Source: Polyangiaceae bacterium
GTDB lineage: Bacteria; Myxococcota_A; Polyangia; Polyangiales; Polyangiaceae
Direction of reading: 5' to 3'
DNA length: 64,000 nucleotides
Assembly: GCA_016719945.1 (NCBI GenBank)
Contig: JADJYE010000001.1
Location: forward strand, 744,001 to 808,000
Made by a program: the position numbers and the translations under genes
The notes under the pieces: generated by a model
The model's input: only the letters and a program-made list of their open reading frames with translations
What the model was told of the DNA's origin: nothing
Database searches by the model: none
In this document: one piece after another, positions 55,302-63,500 of the stretch
Position numbering within the stretch: position 1 is the stretch's first letter
How the letters are laid out: each line of letters begins with the position of its first letter

Positions 55302-56531
55302 TTACGCGCGCGCGAAGCTGCCGTGGAAGCCGAGCGGCAGCGCGATCGGCAGCCTCGCGGTCGCGAGCGGGGAGAGATCGCGCGCGTCGAGCACCACCAG
55401 CTCGGCCTTCCGCCTCACGAGGTCGCTGCCGACCGCCACCAGGGCGGCGTCGTCCTCGACCCCGCTGCCCGGACGCCGGACCAGCACCGGCTCGCCATAG
55501 ACGACGTGCTCCCGGCAGAAGCGCCGCTCCGCTCCACCGCGCAGGTCGACCCGCCGGACGGTCGAGCGCAGGCCCTGCTCGCCGGCCGCGACCTCGGCCC
55601 CAAAGACCAGCGAAGGTCGCGCGCCCGAGAGCGCGCCGCGGTTCACCGAGGCGAACTCGAGCGGCCCAGCGTCCAGCCTCTCGAGCGAAGCGCGAGCGCC
55701 TCTCGCCGGGACGCGCAGGCGGGACAGGCGCGAGGCAGGCAGCGGCGTCTTGCCGAGGCCGGGGAGCCCGAGCGCCTGGATGAGCGAGGCGTCCTCGTAC
55801 GCACAGAGATCGACGACGACGTCGTCGCCGTCGTCGTGCGCGTGCACCGTGTGGAAGAAGAAGAACGGGTCCGCCTCGAGCTGGCGCACGACGCCCGTCT
55901 TGCGATCGACGACGAACACATCGGTGGCGCGCTCGGGCCGAAACCGGAAGTGCTGGATGTAGCCGGCGTTCGACCAGAGCAGCGACAGCGCGCTCGCGCG
56001 GAGCGGCGGCGCGATCACCACGACCTTGGTCGGCGTCAACGCGAACGAGTGGATGTACGGCAGCTCCTTCATGGTGATGGTGCCGATCGGACGCCGCTCG
56101 TAGCCGCCGAGCCACTGGGAATAGGGCGTGATGCTGACGCTGCTTCCGGCCTTGATCGCGAGGTTCACCAGCGCGCCCGCCTCGCGGTCGTGCTCCGGGT
56201 GGGCGAGCATCATGGAGGCCTTGCCGAGCGCGTCGTCGTACTCGACCCTGCGCTTGATGCGCAGCGAGTCGCCGTCGATGAGCTGCTGCACCGGCGTCTC
56301 GGTCATCGCGAGCCAGCCGTCCGGCGTCGGGACGACGTGGACGTTGGTGTTGTCGGTCATGGCCGGGATGGGCTGGATCAACCGGCGCCAGAAGGAGCGC
56401 TGATTGTCGCTCGCGAACATCGACACCGGCATGCGGCCCGTCCGGGCGTGGGCCGCCGCGCTCGACTCGAGCAGGCGCTGCCTCACGCGCGCGCGCCCGG
56501 GCTCGAGGTCGATGGAGAAGAGCCCGCGCAT
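55302..56531 (-). CDS. Carotenoid cleavage oxygenase-like protein, short N-terminus
   Basis: 409 residues. The four iron-binding His positions of carotenoid oxygenases are visible: His 111 (MMLAHPEHDRE), His 161 (PYIHSFALT), His 227/230 (FFHTVHAHDDG) and His 403 (GFHGSFA at the extreme C-terminus). Such enzymes cut carotenoids, retinoids or stilbenes with O2. Compared with typical members (460-500 residues), about 70 N-terminal residues including the usual WFDGDGM region are missing. No upstream coding continuation is evident, so it is short or mis-started. It faces kefF divergently. Confidence 0.8.
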   Translation of the reverse strand: MRGLFSIDLEPGRARVRQRLLESSAAAHARTGRMPVSMFASDNQRSFWRRLIQPIPAMTDNTNVHVVPTPDGWLAMTETPVQQLIDGDSLRIKRRVEYDDALGKASMMLAHPEHDREAGALVNLAIKAGSSVSITPYSQWLGGYERRPIGTITMKELPYIHSFALTPTKVVVIAPPLRASALSLLWSNAGYIQHFRFRPERATDVFVVDRKTGVVRQLEADPFFFFHTVHAHDDGDDVVVDLCAYEDASLIQALGLPGLGKTPLPASRLSRLRVPARGARASLERLDAGPLEFASVNRGALSGARPSLVFGAEVAAGEQGLRSTVRRVDLRGGAERRFCREHVVYGEPVLVRRPGSGVEDDAALVAVGSDLVRRKAELVVLDARDLSPLATARLPIALPLGFHGSFARA

Positions 56532-56591
56532 CTACGCGAGTGTTAGTCTCGCCGGCCCGGCCGCGCACAGGCGCCCGGCGCCGCGCTCACC

Positions 56592-57134
56592 GTGATCGTC
56601 ATCCTCTACGCCCACCCCTACCCCGACCGGTCGCGGGCCAACCGCGCGCTGCTGCGAAGCGTCGAAGACCTCCCGTACGTCTCCGTGCGCTCGCTGTACG
56701 ACCTGTACCCCGACTTCGCGATCGACGTGGAGGCCGAGCAGCGCGCGCTCGCCGACGCGAGCGCCGTCGTGCTGCAACACCCGATGTATTGGTACTCGGT
56801 GCCCGGGCTGCTGAAGCTCTGGTTCGACAAGGTGCTCGCCCGCGGGTGGGCCTACGGGGACGGCGGAGACGCGCTCGCGGACAAGCGCTGCCTGTGGGTG
56901 ACGACCACGGGCGCGCCCGAGTCGGGCTTCTCGCCCGAGGGAATGCACGGCCACAGCTTCCACGCGTTCGTCCCCGCGATCGAGCAGACCGTGCGGTTCT
57001 GCAAGATGCGCTGGGAGGAGCCGCTCGTGCTGCACGGCGCTCACCGCGTCGACGACGAGCGCATCGCCGAGCTCGCGCGGTCGTACCGGGCGCGGCTCGA
57101 GGCGCTGGCGGGTGCGACGGGAGGCGCCCCGTGA
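56592..57134 (+). CDS. kefF: KefF-type NAD(P)H quinone oxidoreductase, ancillary to Kef
   Basis: 180 residues, GTG start. VILYAHPYPDRSRANRALL, VVLQHPMYWYSVPGLLKLWFDKVLARGWAYG and VTTTGAPESGFSPEG match the flavodoxin-like KefF/KefG family. KefF binds FMN and activates the adjacent potassium efflux system, and also reduces quinones. Its stop overlaps the kefC start (GTGA), so the pair is translationally coupled. Strong context evidence. Confidence 0.9.
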   Translation: MIVILYAHPYPDRSRANRALLRSVEDLPYVSVRSLYDLYPDFAIDVEAEQRALADASAVVLQHPMYWYSVPGLLKLWFDKVLARGWAYGDGGDALADKRCLWVTTTGAPESGFSPEGMHGHSFHAFVPAIEQTVRFCKMRWEEPLVLHGAHRVDDERIAELARSYRARLEALAGATGGAP

Positions 57135-58963
57135 GCGACTCCTCGATGTTGGTCGACGCCGTCGTCTACCTGGGCGCCGCAGTGCTGTGTGTGCCCATCG
57201 CGAAGAGGCTGAGGCTCGGCTCGGTCCTCGGGTACTTGATCGCAGGCTGCCTGATCGGGCCGTTCGGCCTCAGGTTCGTCCAAGATCCTGCGTCGACGCT
57301 GCATTTCGCGGAGATCGGCGTCGTGTTGATGCTGTTCTTGATCGGGCTCGAGCTCGATCCGAAGCACCTGTGGACGATGCGCAGGGCGGTGTTCGTAGGC
57401 GGCGCCGCACAGATGGCCGCCTGCGCCGCGGCGATCTTCGCGGGCCTGCTCGCCTGTGGCCTGCCTTGGCAAGCGGCCCTCGTCGCAGGGCTCGCCCTCG
57501 CCCTGTCGTCGACCGCGGTCTGCATGCAGACCATGGCCGAGCGCAACCTGCTGCCCACTGCGCTCGGCCGAACCTCGTTCGCGGTGCTGCTGTTCCAGGA
57601 CATCACGGCCATCCCGCTCGTCGCGCTGGTCCCGCTGCTCGCCGACGCGCCCGCCGAGGGGGGCTCGTCGGGCTCCGCCGTGGGGCTCTTGCGCGGGGTC
57701 GGCGCCGTGGTGGCCGTGTTCGTCATCGGCCGCTTCGTCACCAACCCGGTGCTGCGCGTGATCGCCAGGACCGGGCTGCGCGAGGTCTTCACGGCGTTCA
57801 CCTTGCTGCTCGTGCTGGGTGTAGCGGAGCTGATGTCCCGCGCCGGGGTGTCGATGGCGCTCGGCGCGTTCCTCGCCGGCGTGCTGCTCGCCGGCTCCGA
57901 GTACCGCCACGCGCTCGAGACGGACCTCGAGCCCTTCAAGGGCCTGCTCATGGGCCTGTTCTTCATCGCGGTAGGGATGAGCATCGACTTCGCGCTGCTC
58001 GCCGACCGCCCCCTGGCCGTGCTCGGGCTGGTGCTGGGCTTCCAGCTCCTGAAGGCCGCCGCGCTGCGCCTCGTCGCCGGGCCGATCGGCGTCGGCAGCC
58101 GCCAGCGCTGGCTGTTCGCCGCGATGCTCGCGCAAGGGGGCGAGTTCGCCTTCGTCGTGTTCGGCGTCGCGCGGACGGCGAGCTTGCTGCCGGGCCAGTG
58201 GGACAGCCTGCTCACCCTCGCCGTGGCGCTCTCGATGGCCCTCACCCCGATCCTCCTCATCGTCCACGATCGGGCGCTCGCCCGCGCCGCGGCGGCCACG
58301 CCGCGCGAGCCCGACACGATCGAAGATCAGGGCGGCGGCGTGCTGATCGCGGGCTTCGGGCGCGTCGGTCAAATCGTCGGTCGCCTGCTGCTCGCCTCGG
58401 GTAAGACCGCGACCATCCTCGATCACGACCCCGATCAGATCGAGATGCTCAAGCGCTTCGGCTTCCGCGTGTTCTATGGGGACGTCACGCGGGTCGACCT
58501 GCTCGAGGCGGCGGGCGCGGCTCGCGCCAAGGTCATCGTCGTCGCGGTCGACGAGATCGAGACCTCGCTCGAGGTGATCGATCTGGCGCGCGAGCACTTC
58601 CCGAAGGCCAGGCTCGTCGCGCGCGCGCGCAACGTCCCTCACTACTTCGAGCTTCGCACGCGGGGCGCCGACATCGTCGAGCGTGAGACGTTCGAGTCCG
58701 CGCTGCAGCTGGGCCGCCGCACGCTCGAGGCGCTCGGCGTGCGCGCTCATGAGGCGCGCGAGCGCGCGGACGCCTTCCGACGCCACAACAAGAAGATGCT
58801 CGAGGATCTGCTGCCGCACATGCAGGACGAGGCGCAGCGGGTCGCGCTGGCGCGCTCTGCGCGGGACGAGCTGGAGCGGCAGTTCGAGCGGGATCGCGCC
58901 GAGCTCGAGCGCGAGCACGGCCACGGCTGGCACGCCGAGCGCGAGCGCTCGGACGCGTCCTAG
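57131..58963 (+). CDS. kefC: KefC/KefB-type glutathione-gated potassium efflux system
   Basis: 610 residues, GTG start inside the kefF stop. The first 390 residues contain 12-13 helices of the CPA2 antiporter family (SVLGYLIAGCLIGPFGL; GVVLMLFLIGLELDP; ALSSTAVCMQTMAE; SMALGAFLAGVLLAGSEYRHALE). Residues 400-530 are an RCK N domain (VLIAGFGRVGQIVGRLLL) with GYGD-like FYGDVTRVDLL. A charged helical tail follows. It exports K+ in exchange for H+ when glutathione adducts bind, protecting against electrophiles. Typical length is about 600. Confidence 0.92.
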   Translation: MSDSSMLVDAVVYLGAAVLCVPIAKRLRLGSVLGYLIAGCLIGPFGLRFVQDPASTLHFAEIGVVLMLFLIGLELDPKHLWTMRRAVFVGGAAQMAACAAAIFAGLLACGLPWQAALVAGLALALSSTAVCMQTMAERNLLPTALGRTSFAVLLFQDITAIPLVALVPLLADAPAEGGSSGSAVGLLRGVGAVVAVFVIGRFVTNPVLRVIARTGLREVFTAFTLLLVLGVAELMSRAGVSMALGAFLAGVLLAGSEYRHALETDLEPFKGLLMGLFFIAVGMSIDFALLADRPLAVLGLVLGFQLLKAAALRLVAGPIGVGSRQRWLFAAMLAQGGEFAFVVFGVARTASLLPGQWDSLLTLAVALSMALTPILLIVHDRALARAAAATPREPDTIEDQGGGVLIAGFGRVGQIVGRLLLASGKTATILDHDPDQIEMLKRFGFRVFYGDVTRVDLLEAAGAARAKVIVVAVDEIETSLEVIDLAREHFPKARLVARARNVPHYFELRTRGADIVERETFESALQLGRRTLEALGVRAHEARERADAFRRHNKKMLEDLLPHMQDEAQRVALARSARDELERQFERDRAELEREHGHGWHAERERSDAS

Positions 58964-58968
58964 CCGAC

Positions 58969-59853
58969 TCAGCGCCCGAACGCGCGTTTGTCGAACGACA
59001 AGAGGTGCGCGACGCGTGACATCAGCGCTCGCGCGACCGAGGGATGGTGGCTGCCGACGACCGCCGCGGTGCGCGCGGAGATGGCGACCCAATACGGGTC
59101 GTGCCGCTTCGCCGGCGCGGCGTCGCCCACGTACGCATAGGGGATGAAGTAGACGGGCCACAGGATGTGGTCGGCGCGCGTCACGGTGACCTTCGGACGG
59201 CTCAGCGTGATCTCCACCGAGGACGAGCTCGAGAGCCTGTTCGAGAACCCGGTGAGCCCACGCTGCCGCGCCTCCACCTCGCCGACGTCGGTGTCGATGA
59301 CCATGCCGAGCTCGAGCCGCTCGGCCGCCTCGGGCTGTGGGACGAGGCCAGAGAGCTCGCTGTGCAGCCGGTGTTGCTCCACGTCGTTGGCGATGTCCTC
59401 CTCGAAGACCAGCCACGAGCCGACAGGCGACGCCTTGCGCGCAGGCATCACCATCGCGACCTTGGCGTTGTCGAAGGTCTTCGACGCGATGCCGCGCGTG
59501 ACGCTGCCGTTGACCTCCTCGTGGATCACCGCGTTGGGATCACGACCGCTGCGCTCGCCGTGGATGTAGAGCCACCGCCCGTTCACCAGCAGCTCGACGC
59601 GCCACACGGGCAACCACGCGAGCGAAGGCGGATCGACGTGCGTCGTGTCCCTCATGTCGGCGGGCCGGAGGATCGAGGCGAAGATCTCCCTCTCGACCGC
59701 GGGCGAGAGCTGCTCGGCCTTCCAGTCGACCGCCCCGACCCAGGTGTGCTCCGGGGGGCGGGCCGCGTTGGGCCGCTCGTAGTCGACCGGAGGGAACGTC
59801 CGCTCGAGGTACTCGGGGAAGCGGACGGTCTTGGCCTTGTCGGTCAGCGACAT
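58969..59853 (-). CDS. Conserved hypothetical protein
   Basis: 294 residues from ATG 59853. No signal peptide or obvious transmembrane helix. Trp- and Tyr-rich strands (LAWLPVWRVELLVNGRWLYIHG; DHILWPVYFIPYAYVG) and the C-terminal pattern AISARTAAVVGSHHP recall domains found next to zinc-ribbon proteins in other bacteria, where a Pro-x-Trp/Tyr pair precedes a Gly-turn. No catalytic motif is visible. It is last in the rplC-rlmE minus-strand run, 51 bases after rlmE, and convergent with kefC. Confidence 0.6.
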   Translation of the reverse strand: MSLTDKAKTVRFPEYLERTFPPVDYERPNAARPPEHTWVGAVDWKAEQLSPAVEREIFASILRPADMRDTTHVDPPSLAWLPVWRVELLVNGRWLYIHGERSGRDPNAVIHEEVNGSVTRGIASKTFDNAKVAMVMPARKASPVGSWLVFEEDIANDVEQHRLHSELSGLVPQPEAAERLELGMVIDTDVGEVEARQRGLTGFSNRLSSSSSVEITLSRPKVTVTRADHILWPVYFIPYAYVGDAAPAKRHDPYWVAISARTAAVVGSHHPSVARALMSRVAHLLSFDKRAFGR

Positions 59854-59904
59854 GGCCTCCTAGCCTATGGCCGCGGCGCCGGCGCGCCAGGGGGTCAGGC
59901 GTAA

Positions 59905-60537
59905 CTATCGCTTGGCGAGCGCCACCAAGAACACCTCGATGCTGTTCTTGCGGACGGTCTCGGGGCGGATGGTCCTCACCTCACCGTAGACCTCGCGCAG
60001 CGCGGCGCGAGCCTGGTCGAAGTCGGGTCCCATGAAGATCTTCGCCACGAAGCTGCTGCCGGGCGCGCCGTGAGCGCGGGCGATCTCCAGGGCGCGCAGC
60101 ACGAGCTCGAAGCTGCGGGCCTGATCGGTCTCACGCATGCCGGTCGTGCGAGGGGCCATGTCCGACAAGACGACGTCGAACGGGCCGTGCTCGGCGTAGA
60201 GGTCGCTGGCCACTTCGAACGCGTCGCTCTGCAGCACGAGCGCGTTGGGGCCCAGGCTCGACGTCAGCGGATCGAGGTCGATCGCGACGAGCCGGCCCTT
60301 GGCGCCGATGACCTGGAGCGCGTACAGCGACCACGAGCCCGGCGCGGCCCCCAGATCGAGCACGCGCTGCCCCTGCTTCAGCAGGCGGCAGCGCTTGTCG
60401 ATCTCTTCCAGCTTGAAGACGCTTCGCGCCGGGAAGCCGGCGCTCTTCGCTGCCTTCGTGAAATGGTCGGGGCGCTTGTACGGGTTCTGCGCCCGCCTCT
60501 TGGCGGCGCCCGAGGTGGCACCTCGTCGACCCGCCAC
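59905..60537 (-). CDS. rlmE: RlmE/FtsJ-type rRNA ribose 2'-O-methyltransferase
   Basis: 210 residues. RSVFKLEEID, VLDLGAAPGSWSLYAL (SAM motif) and the K-D-K-E catalytic set at Lys 42, Asp 126 (VVLSDMAPRTTG), Lys 166 (FVAKIFMG) and Glu 201 (NSIEVFLV) are complete. RlmE methylates U2552 in helix 92 of 23S rRNA late in large-subunit assembly. It follows rplC by 16 bases on the same strand, an unusual pairing that makes functional sense (both are 50S assembly factors). Confidence 0.93.
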   Translation of the reverse strand: MAGRRGATSGAAKRRAQNPYKRPDHFTKAAKSAGFPARSVFKLEEIDKRCRLLKQGQRVLDLGAAPGSWSLYALQVIGAKGRLVAIDLDPLTSSLGPNALVLQSDAFEVASDLYAEHGPFDVVLSDMAPRTTGMRETDQARSFELVLRALEIARAHGAPGSSFVAKIFMGPDFDQARAALREVYGEVRTIRPETVRKNSIEVFLVALAKR

Positions 60538-60553
60538 GCGCGCCCCGCTCGCT

Positions 60554-61216
60554 TCAGGCCTTCACGCCGCCGCGCTTTTTGACGGCGCCGCGCAGCGTGA
60601 TGATGGTGTTCTTCGCGCCGGGGATGCCGCCCTCGACGAGGACGAGGTCGTCCTCGGGGATGAGCTTGGCGATCTTGAGGTTGAGGATGGTGACCGTCTC
60701 GTCGCCGTAGTGGCCGGGCATCTTGAGGCCGGGCAGCGTGCGACCCGGCGTCATGTTGGTGCCGATCGAGCCACCGTGACGGAAGTACTCGTGGGTGCCG
60801 TGGCTGCCGACGCCGCCCGCGAAGCTCCAGCGGCGCATGACGCCGGTGAAGCCGCGACCCCGGGTGCGCCCCTGCGCGTCGACGAACTGGCCGACCTTGA
60901 AGACCTTGTCGACGGCGACCTTCTCACCCACCTCGTACTTCGCGACCTCTTCGGCCGGGAGGCGGATCTCCTTCAGCAAGCGCTTGGGCGTCTGCCCCGC
61001 CTTCTTGTAGATGCCGGCGAGGGGCTTGTTGGTGTGCTTCTCTTTGCGCTCACCGAGCCCGAGGACGAGGGCGCTGTAGCCGTCCTTCTCCTGGGTGCGC
61101 TTGGCGACGACGACGCAGCCGGCGTGCACCACGGTGCAGCGAACGACCTCGCCCTTTTCGTCGAAGAACTGGGTCATGCCGAGCTTCTTGCCCAGGATGC
61201 CGGGGTGCTGATTCAT
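60554..61216 (-). CDS. rplC: 50S ribosomal protein L3, outside its usual operon
   Basis: 220 residues from ATG 61216. Complete L3: GILGKKLGMTQFFDEKGEVV, FVDAQGRTRGRGFTGVMRRWSFAGG, SHGTHEYFRHGGSIG, PGRTLPGLKMPGHYG and VTILNLKIAKLIPEDDLVLVEGGIPG. L3 starts 50S assembly at the 3' end of 23S rRNA. In most bacteria rplC sits between rpsJ and rplD in the S10 operon. Here none of those neighbours is present: rlmE follows and an exported-protein gene lies divergently upstream. It is either relocated or a second copy. A promoter and two leader hairpins precede it. Confidence 0.95.
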   Translation of the reverse strand: MNQHPGILGKKLGMTQFFDEKGEVVRCTVVHAGCVVVAKRTQEKDGYSALVLGLGERKEKHTNKPLAGIYKKAGQTPKRLLKEIRLPAEEVAKYEVGEKVAVDKVFKVGQFVDAQGRTRGRGFTGVMRRWSFAGGVGSHGTHEYFRHGGSIGTNMTPGRTLPGLKMPGHYGDETVTILNLKIAKLIPEDDLVLVEGGIPGAKNTIITLRGAVKKRGGVKA

Positions 61217-61256
61217 GGGATATCGTCGACTTTCTCGCCCCGCGGGTGGTACGAAC

Positions 61257-61385
61257 GGCGCCGAAGCGCCTGAAGCCCTCCTCGTCGTGCCCGGCCTGGG
61301 GGCAGAGGCCGGGGCCCACGGGCGCGAGCGACCGGGACCAGACGAATTGGGGCGCGCAACATAGCGCCTGGTCACCCGTTTGCAA
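61257..61385 (-). promoter_or_regulatory. rplC promoter and structured leader
   Basis: On the minus strand, TTGCAA (61385-61380), 16 bases, then TATGTT (61363-61358) fits a sigma-70-type promoter. It implies a leader of about 135 bases before the ATG. The leader holds two hairpins: an 8-bp stem CCCGGCCT/AGGCCGGG with 8-base loop (61290-61313) and GGCGC-TTCG-GCGCC with a TTCG tetraloop (61257-61270). They may be a control site for ribosomal protein feedback, which is inference. Confidence 0.5.
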
Positions 61386-61447
61386 AGCCGGTTTGCTCGT
61401 CGGCCCGTGCGAGGGGTTTCGCTCGGCGCTTTGCCCACCGGGGACAA

Positions 61448-63493
61448 ATGCGCCAGGGTCGGGCGTTGAGCGTGCTGGGCGTGACGCGAAGCTTGCAACG
61501 GACCCTTCGGATCGGCTCGGTCGCCACGGCGGTCGGGCTCGCCGTCGCGTGCTCGTCCCCGGTGGCGGATCCCCCGGCACAGAGCGCTGTCGCTTCAGCG
61601 TCGGCCGGAGGCGCGACCGCCGCGCCGGCCGCGTCGGCCTCGGCGGCTGCGCCGGCTCCGCCCGCCAAGCCTCCCCGCCCGGTCGCCGACCCAGCCGCCG
61701 TCGCCGCCAAGGTCGGCACCTCTTGCAAGCGCGCCAAGGAAGACAAGGCCTTCTTCTTCATCGCCCCGCAGGACCCCGTCGCCGGCGCCCCGGTGCGGGC
61801 GCTCGTGTTGCCCACCGCGGGCGCGCCCCTGCTCGAGGAGCCTGCCGACGGCATCGTCATCGTCGCGCCCGGCAGCGCACCCTCGAACGCGCTCGTCGAG
61901 CACCGCTCAGGGCCGCCCTCCTCGGTGTTCGGCTCCACGACCCTCGACAGCCCAGGGACGGTGCGGCTCATCGCGCACAAAGGCGGTGAGGTGGTGGCCT
62001 GCACGGACGTCGGTGTCGCCAAGTCGTGGGCGAGGAAGCCCGGCGGGCCGCAAGGCATCGCCTGGGAGGCGACGCGCGCCTGGGACGCCGAGCTCGAGAA
62101 CGTCTACTCGGCGTGGGTCGAGAAGCTGTTCGACGCGCCGTCCGACGCTTCGCTGAGCGCGGCCGCGCTGCACGAGATCACGAAGGACCCCGCGCGCAAC
62201 CTGCTCCACGACCACCTTGGGCTCCAGGAAGACGCGCCGCCACCGAAGGGCCTGCGCCTCGACCCGGACTGCGCGGACCTGCCCTACTTCTTGCGCGCGT
62301 ACTTCGCCTGGAAGGTCGGCCTGCCGTTCACCTACTCCGCGTGCTCACGCGGAGGAGGAGGGGCCCCGCCTCGCTGCCAAGACTCGCAGTCGAACCATGA
62401 CCCGCTCGACGAGCCGGTGACGAACCGCGTCCGGAGGTTCGAGACCTTCCTGCGCGCGGAGCTCAAGAACGTCGTCCACTCCGGCACCGGGCGCACGCTC
62501 GCGACCGACGACAAGACCGACTACTACCCGGTGAAGCTCTCCGCGGAGACGATCCGTCCTGGCTCGGTGTACGCCGACCCGTACGGGCACATCCTGGTCG
62601 TGGCGAAGCGGGTGCCGCAGGAGGGAGATGGCGCCGGCCTGCTCTTCGCGGTCGACGGTCAGCCGGACGGAACCGTCGCTCGGAAGCGCTTCTGGAAGGG
62701 AAACTTTCTGTTTTCGCTCGACGACGCGGCGATGGGCAGCCCGGGCTTCAAGAGGTTTCGGCCGGTCGTCGCCAAGCCCAGCGGCGTCGCCGCGCTTTCG
62801 AACGCGGCGATCGCGAAGCACCCGGCGTACGGGGACTACAGCCTCGAGCAGACGGTCGGGGACGCGGGCGCGTTCTACGACAAGATGGATGACGTCCTGT
62901 CACCCGGGCCGCTCGACCCCGAGCGCGCGATGCTCGCCGCGATCGACGCGCTCGAAGAGCAGATGCAGGCGCGCGTCACCTCGGTGGAAAACGGAGAGAA
63001 GCATTTTCGCAAGGGCGGTGGGCGCATCGACATGCCGAACGGACCGGCGATCTTCGAGACGATCGGCGACTGGGAGAACTTCTCCACGCCCAGCCGAGAT
63101 CTGCGCCTGCTGATCGCGACCGACGTGGTCCGTGGCTTTCCAGCGCTGGTGGCCCGCCGGCCCGAGCGCTTCAAGATGCCGCCGGGGAGGTCGGTGACCG
63201 AGGTCGTGAAGGGCCTCGAGGCCAAGCTCGCGGACGAGACGAAGCGCCGCAAGGTCGAATACGCGCGCAGCGACGAGAGCAAACACACGCTGTCGCTGGC
63301 CGATGTCCTCGAGCGCACGGAGCGGCTCGAGATGGCCTACAACCCCAACGACTGCCCCGAGGTCCGCTGGGGCGCGAGCGACGGCACCCCCGAGAGCGCG
63401 ACCTGCAAGCGGCGCGCGCCGAGCGATCAGCGCCGCAAGATGGAGAAGGTCCGCGCGTGGTTCAAGGACCGCAAGCGTCCCGCGAGGGGCTGA
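61448..63493 (+). CDS. Large lipoprotein, possible papain-like fold
   Basis: 681 residues. Lipobox VAC in VGLAVACSSP, then an Ala/Pro-rich linker to about residue 85. The central part has DCADLPYFLRAYFAWKVGLPFTYSACS, a helix before a Cys, and later GSVYADPYGHILVVAKRV, where a His is in a strand. That order (Cys helix, then His strand with D-P-x-G-H) is typical of NlpC/transglutaminase-like peptidases, but the match is weak. The C-terminal region is charged and helical (LEAKLADETKRRKVEYARSD). Divergent from rplC and convergent with a Cys-rich gene. No family recognised. Confidence 0.7.
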   Translation: MRQGRALSVLGVTRSLQRTLRIGSVATAVGLAVACSSPVADPPAQSAVASASAGGATAAPAASASAAAPAPPAKPPRPVADPAAVAAKVGTSCKRAKEDKAFFFIAPQDPVAGAPVRALVLPTAGAPLLEEPADGIVIVAPGSAPSNALVEHRSGPPSSVFGSTTLDSPGTVRLIAHKGGEVVACTDVGVAKSWARKPGGPQGIAWEATRAWDAELENVYSAWVEKLFDAPSDASLSAAALHEITKDPARNLLHDHLGLQEDAPPPKGLRLDPDCADLPYFLRAYFAWKVGLPFTYSACSRGGGGAPPRCQDSQSNHDPLDEPVTNRVRRFETFLRAELKNVVHSGTGRTLATDDKTDYYPVKLSAETIRPGSVYADPYGHILVVAKRVPQEGDGAGLLFAVDGQPDGTVARKRFWKGNFLFSLDDAAMGSPGFKRFRPVVAKPSGVAALSNAAIAKHPAYGDYSLEQTVGDAGAFYDKMDDVLSPGPLDPERAMLAAIDALEEQMQARVTSVENGEKHFRKGGGRIDMPNGPAIFETIGDWENFSTPSRDLRLLIATDVVRGFPALVARRPERFKMPPGRSVTEVVKGLEAKLADETKRRKVEYARSDESKHTLSLADVLERTERLEMAYNPNDCPEVRWGASDGTPESATCKRRAPSDQRRKMEKVRAWFKDRKRPARG

Positions 63494-63500
63494 CCGGGCC

